A model generated the notes under the pieces. The model was not told the origin of the DNA. It worked only from the letters and a program-made list of their open reading frames with translations, and did not search any database. Positions 1 to 10,535 of a DNA stretch of 57,815 nucleotides are shown piece by piece. The stretch lies in NCBI RefSeq assembly GCF_006539125.1, contig NZ_BJMK01000011.1, forward strand, positions 1-57,815, read 5' to 3'. Positions within the stretch are counted from its first letter, which is position 1. Each line of letters opens with the position of its first letter. The stretch comes from Gluconobacter sphaericus NBRC 12467. GTDB lineage: Bacteria; Pseudomonadota; Alphaproteobacteria; Acetobacterales; Acetobacteraceae. The position numbers were made by a program, and so were the translations under genes.

Positions 1-25
1 GGGTTCAGACCCGCTTTTTTCCCGG

Positions 26-2626
<2,601 letters not shown>

Positions 2627-2672
2627 AGTCTAAAGTCCTCGTATGCCCCGTTGCGGCAGCATTGATGTTCTT

Positions 2673-2695
2673 GGCCGCCCCCGAAGGCAGCGGCC
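2673..2695. terminator. UUCG-loop hairpin between aldo/keto reductase and clpB
   Basis: On the minus strand this reads as a stem of about ten pairs (GGCCGCTGCC against GGGGGCGGCC, with one mismatch and one G-T pair) closed by a TTCG tetraloop. UUCG loops make very stable RNA hairpins. No T-run follows, so it is not a textbook intrinsic terminator. It could end or pause the transcript from the aldo/keto reductase gene, or protect the 5' end of the clpB message. The hairpin is seen directly; the role is inferred. Confidence 0.5.
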
Positions 2696-2715
2696 TGTGA
2701 TGAATATTTAGGCAG

Positions 2716-3801
2716 TCATTTTTTCGTTTCAAGAGCCTCACGATGACGTTTTGCCGGCCCCTGCAACACAAGATCCGCCTTCGAAAGACGATCGAACGCG
2801 TTGCGGTTCTGGTGCCAGTACGGATAGATCAGGTCCGGTGCACTCACATCGTCAAGCCTGCGGACTTGCTCCTGCGTCAGACGGAGCGACGCGGCAGCGA
2901 GATTGTCCAGAAGCTGGCTCTCTTTGCGTGCACCCAGAACCAGCGACGTGATCCCCGGCTTGTGCAGCGTCCAGGCCAGAGCCACGCGAGCGGCGGAGAC
3001 GCTATGCTCTTCCGCAATCTGCACTAGAACTTCGACTGTATCGTAAAGCTTTTTCAGATCCCGGACTTCCGGCTCCGGCCAGCCGGAAATGCGGCGGGAA
3101 TCTTCCGGGGCCGTCTTGCCGCGACGGTACTTCCCCGTCAGCAGGCCACAGGCGAGCGGGCTCCAGACCTGAACACCTAGCCCCTGATCCACGGCCAACG
3201 GCAGAAGTTCATATTCGGCATCCCGCGCTTCAAGGGAATAATAGAGCTGCTGGCTGACCGGAACGATCAGACGATCCCGCTCGGCCGCGCCCAGCAGCTT
3301 CATCGCCTGCCAGCCTGCAAAATTGGAAATGCCCGCATACCGGATCTTGCCCTGATCGCGCAGAGTCTGGAGCGCTTCAAGCGTTTCCTCGACCGGCGTC
3401 AGGCCGTCCCATTCATGCAGATAATAAAGGTCGATATGATCGCGCCCCAAACGACGCAGACTGTCTTCGCAGGCATTGAGGATATGATGGCGCGACAGGC
3501 CCTGTTCGTTCGGCCCCTTCCCCGTCGGAAAACGCACCTTGGAGGTCACGAGCAGTTCGCGGCTGCGTCCCTGAAGGACACGTCCCAAGATTTCCTCGGC
3601 CTCGCCGCCGGAATAGGCGTCCGCCGTATCGAACATGTTCACGCCATGCTCGACGCAGATATCCACCATTCGCGTGGCTTCGGCCACATCCACCTTACCG
3701 GTGGCGGCAAAATTGCCCTGCCCGCCGAATGTGACCGATCCGAAATTGAGTGCTGAAATCTTGAGGCCCGAGCGACCAAGCTGACGATACTGCATATCCA
3801 T
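2716..3801 (-). CDS. Aldo/keto reductase
   Basis: NAD(P)H-dependent oxidoreductase of the aldo/keto reductase superfamily, about 361 residues, with a TIM-barrel fold. It begins with QYRQLGRSGLKISALNFGS, typical of the family. The catalytic set is visible: Asp and Tyr in DTADAYSGGEAEE, Lys in VTSKV and His in YYLHEWD. The C-terminal cofactor loop is seen in SLVLGARKESQLLDN. It resembles the Kvbeta/YajO-like branch. The open frame extends upstream to 3978, but family homology starts at the ATG pair at 3801/3795, which has AAGGAG just upstream; I chose 3801. It is transcribed towards clpB and is divergent from the exported peptidase gene. Substrate cannot be read from sequence; Gluconobacter has many sugar and ketone reductases. 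Confidence 0.9.
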   Translation of the reverse strand: MDMQYRQLGRSGLKISALNFGSVTFGGQGNFAATGKVDVAEATRMVDICVEHGVNMFDTADAYSGGEAEEILGRVLQGRSRELLVTSKVRFPTGKGPNEQGLSRHHILNACEDSLRRLGRDHIDLYYLHEWDGLTPVEETLEALQTLRDQGKIRYAGISNFAGWQAMKLLGAAERDRLIVPVSQQLYYSLEARDAEYELLPLAVDQGLGVQVWSPLACGLLTGKYRRGKTAPEDSRRISGWPEPEVRDLKKLYDTVEVLVQIAEEHSVSAARVALAWTLHKPGITSLVLGARKESQLLDNLAAASLRLTQEQVRRLDDVSAPDLIYPYWHQNRNAFDRLSKADLVLQGPAKRHREALETKK

Positions 3802-3993
3802 CAGGCTCCTTCTTGCTGAGACGTAGTGCAATGCAGAACACACGAACCCGGGATCGGTCCCGGTAAAATCGCCCCTGCTCTCGAAAACGTGAGAGGGTTG
3901 CGCAGATCCCCTCCGCAAACCCTGTTCACAAACGACGCCCCGGTCCATGATCGACGTCAAAATCCTGTCCGCCGTCATTCTTTTGGAGATGCA

Positions 3994-6201
3994 ATGCCGT
4001 CACACCCCCTTCGTCGCGCCCTTATGGCCTGCGCCCTCATCTCTCCAGTGCTGTCCGCCGGGATTGTCAATGCCGCCGCTCCCGCGGCCTGCATGCTCGA
4101 TCTCGCCAAGACCCGGAACGGAACGCTTGGCCTGCCGAACCACGCGGAAGTCACGCCGGACGGTCACTCCGTCTTGTTCCTGCGCTCGGGACCGTTCGAC
4201 ACACATCTGCATCTCTATCGCTACGACCTGTCGGATCATGCGATTCATGAACTGGCCGCACCTGCATCGGGGCCGGAACATCTGTCGGTCGAGGAGAAAG
4301 CCCGGCGCGAACGGGCGCGCCAGAGCATGTCCGGCATTACCGATTACCAGATGAGCGAGGACGGCGGCACAGTTCTCGCCTCACAGGGTGGGCAGCTCGA
4401 ACGCATCGCCACGGATGACGGCCGAGTCACGCCTGTCGAGGGTCAGTGGATCGCCCCGCGCCTCTCGCCAGATGGGCTCAGCCTCGCCGCCGTGCGGGAT
4501 AATGACCTTTATAGTGTCGATCTGGTCAGCGGACGTGAAACGCGCCTGACAACCGGCGGCAGCGACACTCTGAGCCATGGCCTCGCCGAATTTGCCGCTG
4601 CCGAGGAACTGGAACGTGCGGATGGTGCCTGGTGGTCGCCGGACAGCAAAACCATCCTGTTCGAGGAAGCCGATAACAGCGACGTCGAAAAGCACTACAT
4701 CACCAACCCCGAAACCCCGCAGGCCGAGCCGGTCACTTTCCGCTATCCCCGCGCGGGCACGAACAACGCTAAAACGCGCTTCGGCCTCGTGGATGCCAAA
4801 GGCGGCCCGATCCGCTGGATTTCATGGGACCATGACGCATGGCCCTATCTCGGTCGCGTCGTCTGGCGGAAGAATGCCCCCCTCGCCATCGTCCTGCTCA
4901 ACCGCGAACAAACGAAAGAACAGCTTCTCACGATCGACCCCGCAACCGGCGCCACCCATCTCCTTCTGGAACAGTCCGACCCGGCTTGGATTGAACTGGA
5001 CCCACGTGCCGCATCCGGCGGCCACAACCTGCCCGTCTTCCTCGACAACAACGCAGGCTTTCTCTGGGCCGCAGACCGAGGCAAAGACTGGCAGCTCGAA
5101 CTCCATACCCCGGACGGAAAACTCCAGCGCGTCCTGACGCCGCCCGGCCTGTCCTATATCGCCCTCAACGATTACGACGCCGAACACAACAGCCTTACGG
5201 TGACAGTCCGCGCCAACCGGCTGGACAACGAGGTCGTGCATATCGATCTGAAAACCAGGGCCGTTACACCATTCGTGACGGAGCGCGGCATTCACAACAT
5301 CCATGTCACCAACGGCACGCACACGGCCATGGTGGATACGTTCGCCAGTGCCGCGGGCACGCGCCAGACTTTGGTGCGGGATACGGCAGGCCATGTCGTC
5401 GCAACCCTTCCGGGTGTGGCGCAGACGCCGAAACTTCCGGTTCATGTCGAGTTCACGACCGCAGGGGCGCGTGATCTGGACGCAGCCATTATTCGGCCGG
5501 ACCATTTCAGCGCCTCAAAACATTATCCGGTCGTGCTGTCCGTCTATGCCGGGCCGGGCGTGAAGCTGGTGCGCGATACGCCAACAGCTTTTCTGGATGA
5601 TCAGTGCCTTGCCAATCAGGGCTATATCGTCGTCACGCTCGACGGACGTGGAACGCCGGGGCGCGATCATGATTTCGAGCGGGCCATCAAGGGCAACCTG
5701 ATCGACCTTCCACTTCAGGATCAGGTGGACGGACTTCAGGCGCTCGGCAAGCGCTACCATGAAATGGATCTCTCCCGCGTCGGCGTACATGGCTGGTCCT
5801 TTGGTGGCTATTTCACTGCCATGGCGACCATTCGCCGACCGGATGTGTTCAAGGTCGGCGTGGCTGGCGCACCGCCGGTTGATTTCGCGGATTACGACAC
5901 GGCCTATACCGAGCGTTATCTCGGCACCCCGCAGGACGACCCGGAAGGCTATCACAAGAGCAATGTCCTGGCTTATGCCGACACGCTGCAACAGCCGCTT
6001 TTGCTCATGCATGGCATCACGGACGACAACGTCTATTTCGAAAACACCATGAAGCTGACGCAGGCCCTGCTTCATGCCGGCAAACCCTATGACCTGCTCC
6101 TACTGCCAGGCACGCACATGCTGCCTGATCCGGTCATCCGCGCTCGGGTGGCCCAGCGGCGGGAGCAGTTCCTGCACGCGGTTCTTCAGCCCGGAAAATA
6201 A
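3994..6201 (+). CDS. Exported dipeptidyl peptidase IV-like S9 prolyl peptidase
   Basis: Serine peptidase of family S9B, about 735 residues, predicted periplasmic. An N-terminal signal peptide (RRALMACALISPVLSAGIVNA) precedes a beta-propeller domain. It contains the double-Glu signature of DPP-IV enzymes in AEEL followed by WWSPDSKTILFEEAD, which binds the free N-terminus of the peptide. The C-terminal alpha/beta hydrolase domain shows nucleophile GWSFGGY, Asp in HGITDDNVYF and His in LPGTHML. The start ATG at 3994 has GGAG five bases upstream and begins the signal peptide; the frame is open further upstream without function. Likely role is release of X-Pro dipeptides from exported or external peptides, which would suit the POT peptide transporter at 54.0-55.5 kb. 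A bidirectional terminator follows. Confidence 0.93.
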   Translation: MPSHPLRRALMACALISPVLSAGIVNAAAPAACMLDLAKTRNGTLGLPNHAEVTPDGHSVLFLRSGPFDTHLHLYRYDLSDHAIHELAAPASGPEHLSVEEKARRERARQSMSGITDYQMSEDGGTVLASQGGQLERIATDDGRVTPVEGQWIAPRLSPDGLSLAAVRDNDLYSVDLVSGRETRLTTGGSDTLSHGLAEFAAAEELERADGAWWSPDSKTILFEEADNSDVEKHYITNPETPQAEPVTFRYPRAGTNNAKTRFGLVDAKGGPIRWISWDHDAWPYLGRVVWRKNAPLAIVLLNREQTKEQLLTIDPATGATHLLLEQSDPAWIELDPRAASGGHNLPVFLDNNAGFLWAADRGKDWQLELHTPDGKLQRVLTPPGLSYIALNDYDAEHNSLTVTVRANRLDNEVVHIDLKTRAVTPFVTERGIHNIHVTNGTHTAMVDTFASAAGTRQTLVRDTAGHVVATLPGVAQTPKLPVHVEFTTAGARDLDAAIIRPDHFSASKHYPVVLSVYAGPGVKLVRDTPTAFLDDQCLANQGYIVVTLDGRGTPGRDHDFERAIKGNLIDLPLQDQVDGLQALGKRYHEMDLSRVGVHGWSFGGYFTAMATIRRPDVFKVGVAGAPPVDFADYDTAYTERYLGTPQDDPEGYHKSNVLAYADTLQQPLLLMHGITDDNVYFENTMKLTQALLHAGKPYDLLLLPGTHMLPDPVIRARVAQRREQFLHAVLQPGK

Positions 6202-6221
6202 TCGTCGTCCCGCAGACATAG

Positions 6222-6251
6222 AAAAGGCCGGATCATAAAATCCGGCCTTTT
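6222..6251. terminator. Bidirectional rho-independent terminator
   Basis: Perfect inverted repeat of 12 bases (AAAAGGCCGGAT and ATCCGGCCTTTT) around a six-base loop. The A-run on one side and the T-run on the other let it work in both directions. It sits between the convergent peptidase gene and the glutaredoxin gene, so it probably ends both transcripts. Confidence 0.9.
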
Positions 6252-6283
6252 CCACAGAAAATCTTCGGTTCAGACCGCCCAGT

Positions 6284-6937
6284 TCAGACTGCCATGTCAT
6301 CGAACAGTTCCACGCGGGACCGCTTCGACAGTGTCTGGCGGTAGGCTTCTACCTCCGGGGGATACACGACGCCGCGAATCAGCGACAGGCTGTGCAGATG
6401 CGCGAACAGGTGGATATCGTCCGTGGAGAGCGCTCCATTGACAGCGTCCGATGCACGGATCAGACCCGCCAGCTCCTTCAGCAACACGTTCAGTTCCGCC
6501 AGTTCAGGAGTCCCGTCCACCAGAAGGGCGCTGAACGATCCGACGGAAGGCTCCTTGCGCTGAATGAACCCAGCGCGCGCGGATGTCGTGGCGAACTCCG
6601 GCAGAGGTGCTGAAGCAGCGCGGGGCAGGAAGAGGCGATAGAGCGGCTTGCCCGCTTTCTGTAGCCAGTCCGCGATCTCGGAGCGTGTCTCTCCTGTCAG
6701 GACCGGAGTTCCTATCCCGTCGATATGGGTGACGATATCCATGCTCTCGGGCATGAATGTTCCGTCTTCTTCAAGGATGGGCACGACCTTCCGGCCCACC
6801 ATACGAACCGGTCCGTCCACATCATCATTGAGTAGGATGCGCTGCTCATAAGGAATGTTCTTCAGCCCGAAAATCATCCGCGCCTTGGTGCAAAACGGGC
6901 AGTGTTCATAAAGATAAAGACTGTAAGGTGCGCTCAT
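6284..6937 (-). CDS. grxB: Glutaredoxin 2 (GrxB family)
   Basis: Glutathione-dependent thiol-disulfide oxidoreductase of the Grx2 family, 217 residues, close to the 215 of Escherichia coli Grx2. An N-terminal thioredoxin-like domain (about 1-75) holds the active site CPFC in YEHCPFCTKARMIFG near residues 9-12. The cis-Pro segment is seen in GRKVVPILEEDGTFMPESMDI. The rest is an all-helical GST-like C-terminal domain, as in the family. The start ATG at 6937 has AGGA seven bases upstream; the longer open frame to 7039 overlaps the preceding gene and is not needed. It lies 32 bases downstream of the YqgE/AlgH gene on the same strand and probably shares its transcript. Confidence 0.93.
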   Translation of the reverse strand: MSAPYSLYLYEHCPFCTKARMIFGLKNIPYEQRILLNDDVDGPVRMVGRKVVPILEEDGTFMPESMDIVTHIDGIGTPVLTGETRSEIADWLQKAGKPLYRLFLPRAASAPLPEFATTSARAGFIQRKEPSVGSFSALLVDGTPELAELNVLLKELAGLIRASDAVNGALSTDDIHLFAHLHSLSLIRGVVYPPEVEAYRQTLSKRSRVELFDDMAV

Positions 6938-6969
6938 GCTGCGGTCCTGTTGTGAGGGGTGAGGACTGA

Positions 6970-7596
6970 TCAGGCTTCCCCGACAGACGCTGAAAAAAGA
7001 AGAGGATCGATATCGATGGCCTCTAGCGCCTTTCTCCATTTCCGGGCGTGATCTGTCCCGAAGACGATGTCGTCCATTGCCGGGGCCACGAACCAGGAAC
7101 TGTCGCGCAGAATTTCCTGCTCAAGCTGCCCCGACGACCAGGCCGCATGGCCAAGCGCCATCATCGCCCGTTTCGGTCCCTGACCCGTAGCCAGTTCGCG
7201 CAGAATATCCAGACTGGCAGTCAGGCTCGTCTGGCCATCGACATCGAGACTGCCTTCCCCGGCCCAGTCCGCCGAATGCAGGACGAAGCCCCGCGAATGC
7301 TCGACAGGGCCACCCATGCAGACACCGATCCGCCGCTCCGGCGGGTTCGGTTTGATTCCAAGCTGGGCAAAAAGATCATCCAGACCCGGTTGGGACAGAC
7401 GACGGTTGACGATCAGCCCCATCGCGCCATCCTGTAACGAATGGGCGCAGACATAGATGACCGTACGTTCGAAGAATGTCTCCGCCAGAGCCGGGGCGGC
7501 CACGAGAAGTTTTCCCGTCAGCCCTAGTTCGGCAGGAGAGGAGTCCGTCAGGTTGTCAGTGCGTCCGTCGAGTGTTTTCTTCATGCCTGCCAACAT
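6970..7596 (-). CDS. YqgE/AlgH family protein (UPF0301)
   Basis: Small protein of the YqgE/AlgH family, about 208 residues. Conserved blocks are present: GKLLVAAPALAETFFERTVIYVC near the N-terminus, HSLQDGAMGLIVNRRL, the central GGPVEHSRGFVLHS and a late LGHAAWSSGQLEQEI. The biochemical function of the family is unsettled; AlgH was once called a transcription factor in Pseudomonas, but the fold does not look like a DNA-binding protein. Start chosen at ATG 7596 with AAGGGA seven bases upstream; ATG 7584 is an alternative. Upstream lies a divergent promoter region with a pair of direct repeats, then the SDR gene on the other strand. Confidence 0.9.
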   Translation of the reverse strand: MLAGMKKTLDGRTDNLTDSSPAELGLTGKLLVAAPALAETFFERTVIYVCAHSLQDGAMGLIVNRRLSQPGLDDLFAQLGIKPNPPERRIGVCMGGPVEHSRGFVLHSADWAGEGSLDVDGQTSLTASLDILRELATGQGPKRAMMALGHAAWSSGQLEQEILRDSSWFVAPAMDDIVFGTDHARKWRKALEAIDIDPLLFSASVGEA

Positions 7597-7655
7597 GGGT
7601 GCATCCCTTCCCGTATTGCAAGCGTTTGCCTTCAGGAGTGTTAATAACATCCAAT

Positions 7656-7694
7656 GTCATTGAACCGGGTCCCCCGGACCAGGTCATTGAACCG
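7656..7694. promoter_or_regulatory. Tandem 12-bp direct repeat in divergent promoter region
   Basis: The sequence GTCATTGAACCG occurs at 7656-7667 and again at 7683-7694. The copies are identical and start 27 bases apart, between the divergent YqgE/AlgH and SDR genes. Spacing of 27 bases is between two and three helical turns, so a regulator binding both copies would not contact exactly the same face. A role as operator is inferred from position and exact repetition only. Confidence 0.4.
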
Positions 7695-7744
7695 ACTCCC
7701 CAAACCGCGCCTGCCGGGCGCACGCTGTCTGTCTGGAGATTGCC

Positions 7745-8500
7745 ATGCCTCTCACTGTTCTCGTTACTGGTGCCACCGCGGGTTTTGGGCACGCGATCGC
7801 AACACGCCTCGTCCGCGAAGGCCATCGCGTCATCGCGACCGGTCGCCGCAAGGATCGTCTGGAAGCGCTCAAGGATGAACTGGGCGAGAGCGTCCTGCCT
7901 TTCACGCTCGACATGACTGACCGTGACGCGCTGCGCAGCCTCCCTGCTGCACTGCCGGAAGAGTGGCAAGATATCGACGTGCTCGTAAACAATGCAGGGC
8001 TGGCGCTCGGCATGGAGCCCGCACAGGACGCCGTGCCCGATCACTGGGAGACGATGATCGCCACAAACGTCTCCGGGGTCGTGGAACTGACGCGCGCGCT
8101 GCTGCCGGGCATGGTGGAACGCAATACAGGTTACATCATCGCGCTAGGTAGCACGGCCGGAACGTATCCCTATACCGGTGGCAACGTCTATGGTGCGACG
8201 AAAGCTTTCGTTCATCAGTTCACCCAGAACCTTCGGACGGACCTGCTCGGCACACGGGTTCGCGTGACCAATATCGAACCCGGCCTGTGCGGCGGCAGCG
8301 AATTCAGCAATGTGCGTCTCGCCGACGAGAGCAAGGCGGCCGCGGTCTATAAGGACACGACACCTCTGACCCCCGCAGACATTGCCGAAACCGTCTCATG
8401 GCTCATCGGCCTCCCCTGGCACGTGAACGTCAATTATCTGGAAATGATGCCGGTCTGTCAGGCATCGGGTGGGCTTGCGGTGAACCGTCATGTCGGTTGA
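7745..8500 (+). CDS. SDR family oxidoreductase, YdfG-like
   Basis: Classical short-chain dehydrogenase, 251 residues, of the kind that includes NADP-dependent 3-hydroxy acid/serine dehydrogenase YdfG. The Rossmann dinucleotide motif TGATAGFG is at about residues 8-15, followed by ATGRRKDRL, whose arginines favour NADP(H). NNAG is at about 82-85. The catalytic Ser is in LGSTAGTYPY and the YxxxK pair in YGATK near 155-159. GGAG sits six bases before the ATG. Its last 11 bases overlap the start of the PPK2 gene, so the two are translationally coupled. The physiological substrate is not readable from the sequence. Confidence 0.92.
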   Translation: MPLTVLVTGATAGFGHAIATRLVREGHRVIATGRRKDRLEALKDELGESVLPFTLDMTDRDALRSLPAALPEEWQDIDVLVNNAGLALGMEPAQDAVPDHWETMIATNVSGVVELTRALLPGMVERNTGYIIALGSTAGTYPYTGGNVYGATKAFVHQFTQNLRTDLLGTRVRVTNIEPGLCGGSEFSNVRLADESKAAAVYKDTTPLTPADIAETVSWLIGLPWHVNVNYLEMMPVCQASGGLAVNRHVG

Positions 8501-9368
8501 AATCGGCCTCCCCCCCCAGCTTCGCATCACGGACGGCAAGAAGTTTCGTCTGTCCTCCATCCCAACGAACGACAAATTCGGTCGTCAGAAAAACGAATCC
8601 CGCACCCGTATCCGCGACTGTGTAGACCGGATGTCCGTCCTGCAGCAGCGGCTGGCAGCCTATGCCACCCACGGTATTCTGGTCGTACTTCAGGGCATGG
8701 ACACTGCCGGCAAGGATGGCGCGATCCGGCACGCGTTCTCCGGTCTGAACCCACAGGGTGTGCACGTTACATCCTTCAAGGCCCCTGTCGGAATCTCAAC
8801 GCGCCATGACGATCTGTGGCGCATCCATCTCGCCGTTCCATCGCGCGGTGAGATCGGAATCTTCAACCGCAGCCATTATGAAGACGTTCTGGTAGAGCGC
8901 GTTCATCCGGACATGGTCCGGGCCCGCGGCCTCAATCCGAACCTTCCGGATTTCTGGGATCATCGTCTGGAAGATCTGCGGAATTTCGAAAGCTATCTGC
9001 ACCGGCAGAACATCCTCGTTCTCAAGCTTTTCCTGCATATTTCGCCAGAAGAACAGCGCCTGCGCCTGCTCAAACGGCTGGACCATCCAGAAAAGCGCTG
9101 GAAGTTCAGCCCGTCGGATCTGACGGAACGCGAATTTTGGCCGCATTATACCGCAGCCTATGAAGAGGCTATCCGTGCGACCGCAACACCGGACGCCCCC
9201 TGGATCGTCATCCCTGCGGACCATAAATGGCTTGCCCGCGTTCTCGTGGCCGAAGCGCTGCTGGAGACGCTCGAAAGCCTGCACCTCAAGGAGCCGGAAC
9301 AGAAAATGTCTGATGCGCTCAAGGACGCCCAGCAGGCCCTACTGAAAGGCGCGGCCAAGACCGTCTGA
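8490..9368 (+). CDS. ppk2: Polyphosphate kinase 2 family phosphotransferase
   Basis: PPK2-type enzyme, 292 residues, which moves phosphate between polyphosphate and a nucleoside mono- or diphosphate in the cytoplasm. Walker A GMDTAGKDG lies at about 70-78 and Walker B/lid elements IFNRSHYEDVLVERVHPD near 128-145. The C-terminal part has FSPSDLTEREFWPHYTAAYE and WIVIPADHKWLAR, as in single-domain PPK2s. Length and motif set suit the class III-like group, but AMP versus ADP preference cannot be settled by eye. It overlaps the SDR gene by 11 bases and is followed by the GT61 gene after 8 bases, so all three form one operon. The biological link between polyphosphate use and a glycosyltransferase here is unknown. 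Confidence 0.92.
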   Translation: MSVEIGLPPQLRITDGKKFRLSSIPTNDKFGRQKNESRTRIRDCVDRMSVLQQRLAAYATHGILVVLQGMDTAGKDGAIRHAFSGLNPQGVHVTSFKAPVGISTRHDDLWRIHLAVPSRGEIGIFNRSHYEDVLVERVHPDMVRARGLNPNLPDFWDHRLEDLRNFESYLHRQNILVLKLFLHISPEEQRLRLLKRLDHPEKRWKFSPSDLTEREFWPHYTAAYEEAIRATATPDAPWIVIPADHKWLARVLVAEALLETLESLHLKEPEQKMSDALKDAQQALLKGAAKTV

Positions 9369-9376
9369 TCCTGACC

Positions 9377-10471
9377 ATGCTGCTTCTCTCCCGTTTCAGG
9401 CGCCTTTTTTCTCCACCAGCCACTCTGGCGGAGATTGCGCACAGCACGACTGTTCTCGAAAGCTGTCTCGTCCGACCTGTTCCAGCGCCCTGCGCCTCTG
9501 CCCTGAGCCATCCGGAACGCAACCCGTTCCGGAACTGGGAGAGCACGCCGGCTACGATCAGTCAGTTCACCTTGCGCGACGTGGTGCTGGACCAGCCGCT
9601 GATGACGCTGCTACATGCAGACCATCCGATCGCTGAAACCGCCTATGTCCAGAATCCGGAAGCTGTACGTCACCTAAAGCTGCGTCCTGTAGATATCATC
9701 AGTTGCGCACCTTTCAAGGGTGTGACCGCAAACTGTGTCGATCACTGGGCCTCGAACTTCTATCACTGGGTCGCCCATACGATCCCCACCCTGCATGTCT
9801 TGTCACAGTCAGGCAGGCCAGTCCGCCTTGTCCTGCCCGAACATATGCATCCGTGGCAGTTCGAGACGCTTGAGCTTTTGGACCTGAGCAGTGACGTTCA
9901 TATCCATTTGCAACAGGGACGGCAGTACGCCTTTAAAACCCTCGACTACATCACCTTCATCAATGGCAGTGCCGATTTCGCGGTCTCGAACGTATCCCAC
10001 GACGCCTATGCGCGGCTGCGTCAGGCTGCGGGGGCCACAGTGTCACCTGCTGGACGAAGGCTCTATATCGAGCGTGGCAGTTCAGCCAACCGGCACGTTC
10101 CCAATGAAACCGAACTGGCGGCAGAGCTGGAAAAACTCGGCTTTGAACGCGTGCAGCCCGAAACGCTGTCGCTATCCGAACAGATCCACCTATTCAGCGA
10201 CGCCAGGATGGTCATGGGAATGCTGGGGGCCGGCATGGCCAATATCGCCTGGTGTCAGCCGGGAACTCTCGTTTACGAACTCGTTCCGTCCCATCACATC
10301 AATCCCTGCTTTGCCGCCATGGCGACACAAGGCGGGCTGAAATACTGGGCGGATGTCTTCCAGACAGGGGTGGCACGGGAAAACCATACCGACGGTGCCG
10401 CCATCCCGCTTCCGGTCAGGGAAATTCTGGAGCGTGTCCGGGAACTGGTAGCCCTCCTGCCCGACGCCTGA
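9377..10471 (+). CDS. Glycosyltransferase family 61 protein
   Basis: Predicted glycosyltransferase of the GT61/DUF563 family, 364 residues. The family core is in the second half: RLYIERGSSANRHVPNE, then LSLSEQIHLFSDARMVMGML and GAGMANIAWCQPGTLVYEL, followed by HHINPCFAAMA. The central HWASNFYHWVAHTIPTLHVL is also characteristic. No signal peptide or membrane helix is visible, so it should act in the cytoplasm or at the inner face of the membrane. GT61 members often sit in capsule or lipopolysaccharide loci. Here it ends an SDR-PPK2-GT61 operon rather than a polysaccharide cluster. Acceptor and donor sugar are unknown. Confidence 0.85.
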   Translation: MLLLSRFRRLFSPPATLAEIAHSTTVLESCLVRPVPAPCASALSHPERNPFRNWESTPATISQFTLRDVVLDQPLMTLLHADHPIAETAYVQNPEAVRHLKLRPVDIISCAPFKGVTANCVDHWASNFYHWVAHTIPTLHVLSQSGRPVRLVLPEHMHPWQFETLELLDLSSDVHIHLQQGRQYAFKTLDYITFINGSADFAVSNVSHDAYARLRQAAGATVSPAGRRLYIERGSSANRHVPNETELAAELEKLGFERVQPETLSLSEQIHLFSDARMVMGMLGAGMANIAWCQPGTLVYELVPSHHINPCFAAMATQGGLKYWADVFQTGVARENHTDGAAIPLPVREILERVRELVALLPDA

Positions 10472-10503
10472 AAAAACAAACCCCGCCGGAGACCTGCTCC
10501 GGC
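10471..10503 (-). terminator. Rho-independent terminator of the DEAD-box helicase gene
   Basis: On the minus strand a seven-pair stem (GCCGGAG, loop of five, CTCCGGC) is followed by GGGG and then a T-rich run, TTTGTTTTTT. It lies just past the stop codon of the helicase gene and just touches the stop of the opposing GT61 gene. Orientation of the T-run assigns it to the minus-strand transcript. Confidence 0.8.
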
Positions 10504-10535
10504 AGGATTCTACATTTCAGATCGTGAAAGACGGA

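Noticed and set aside
2627-2715. Sigma-32 heat-shock promoter for clpB
   Set aside because: No convincing CTTGAA and CCCCAT pair at suitable spacing could be read.
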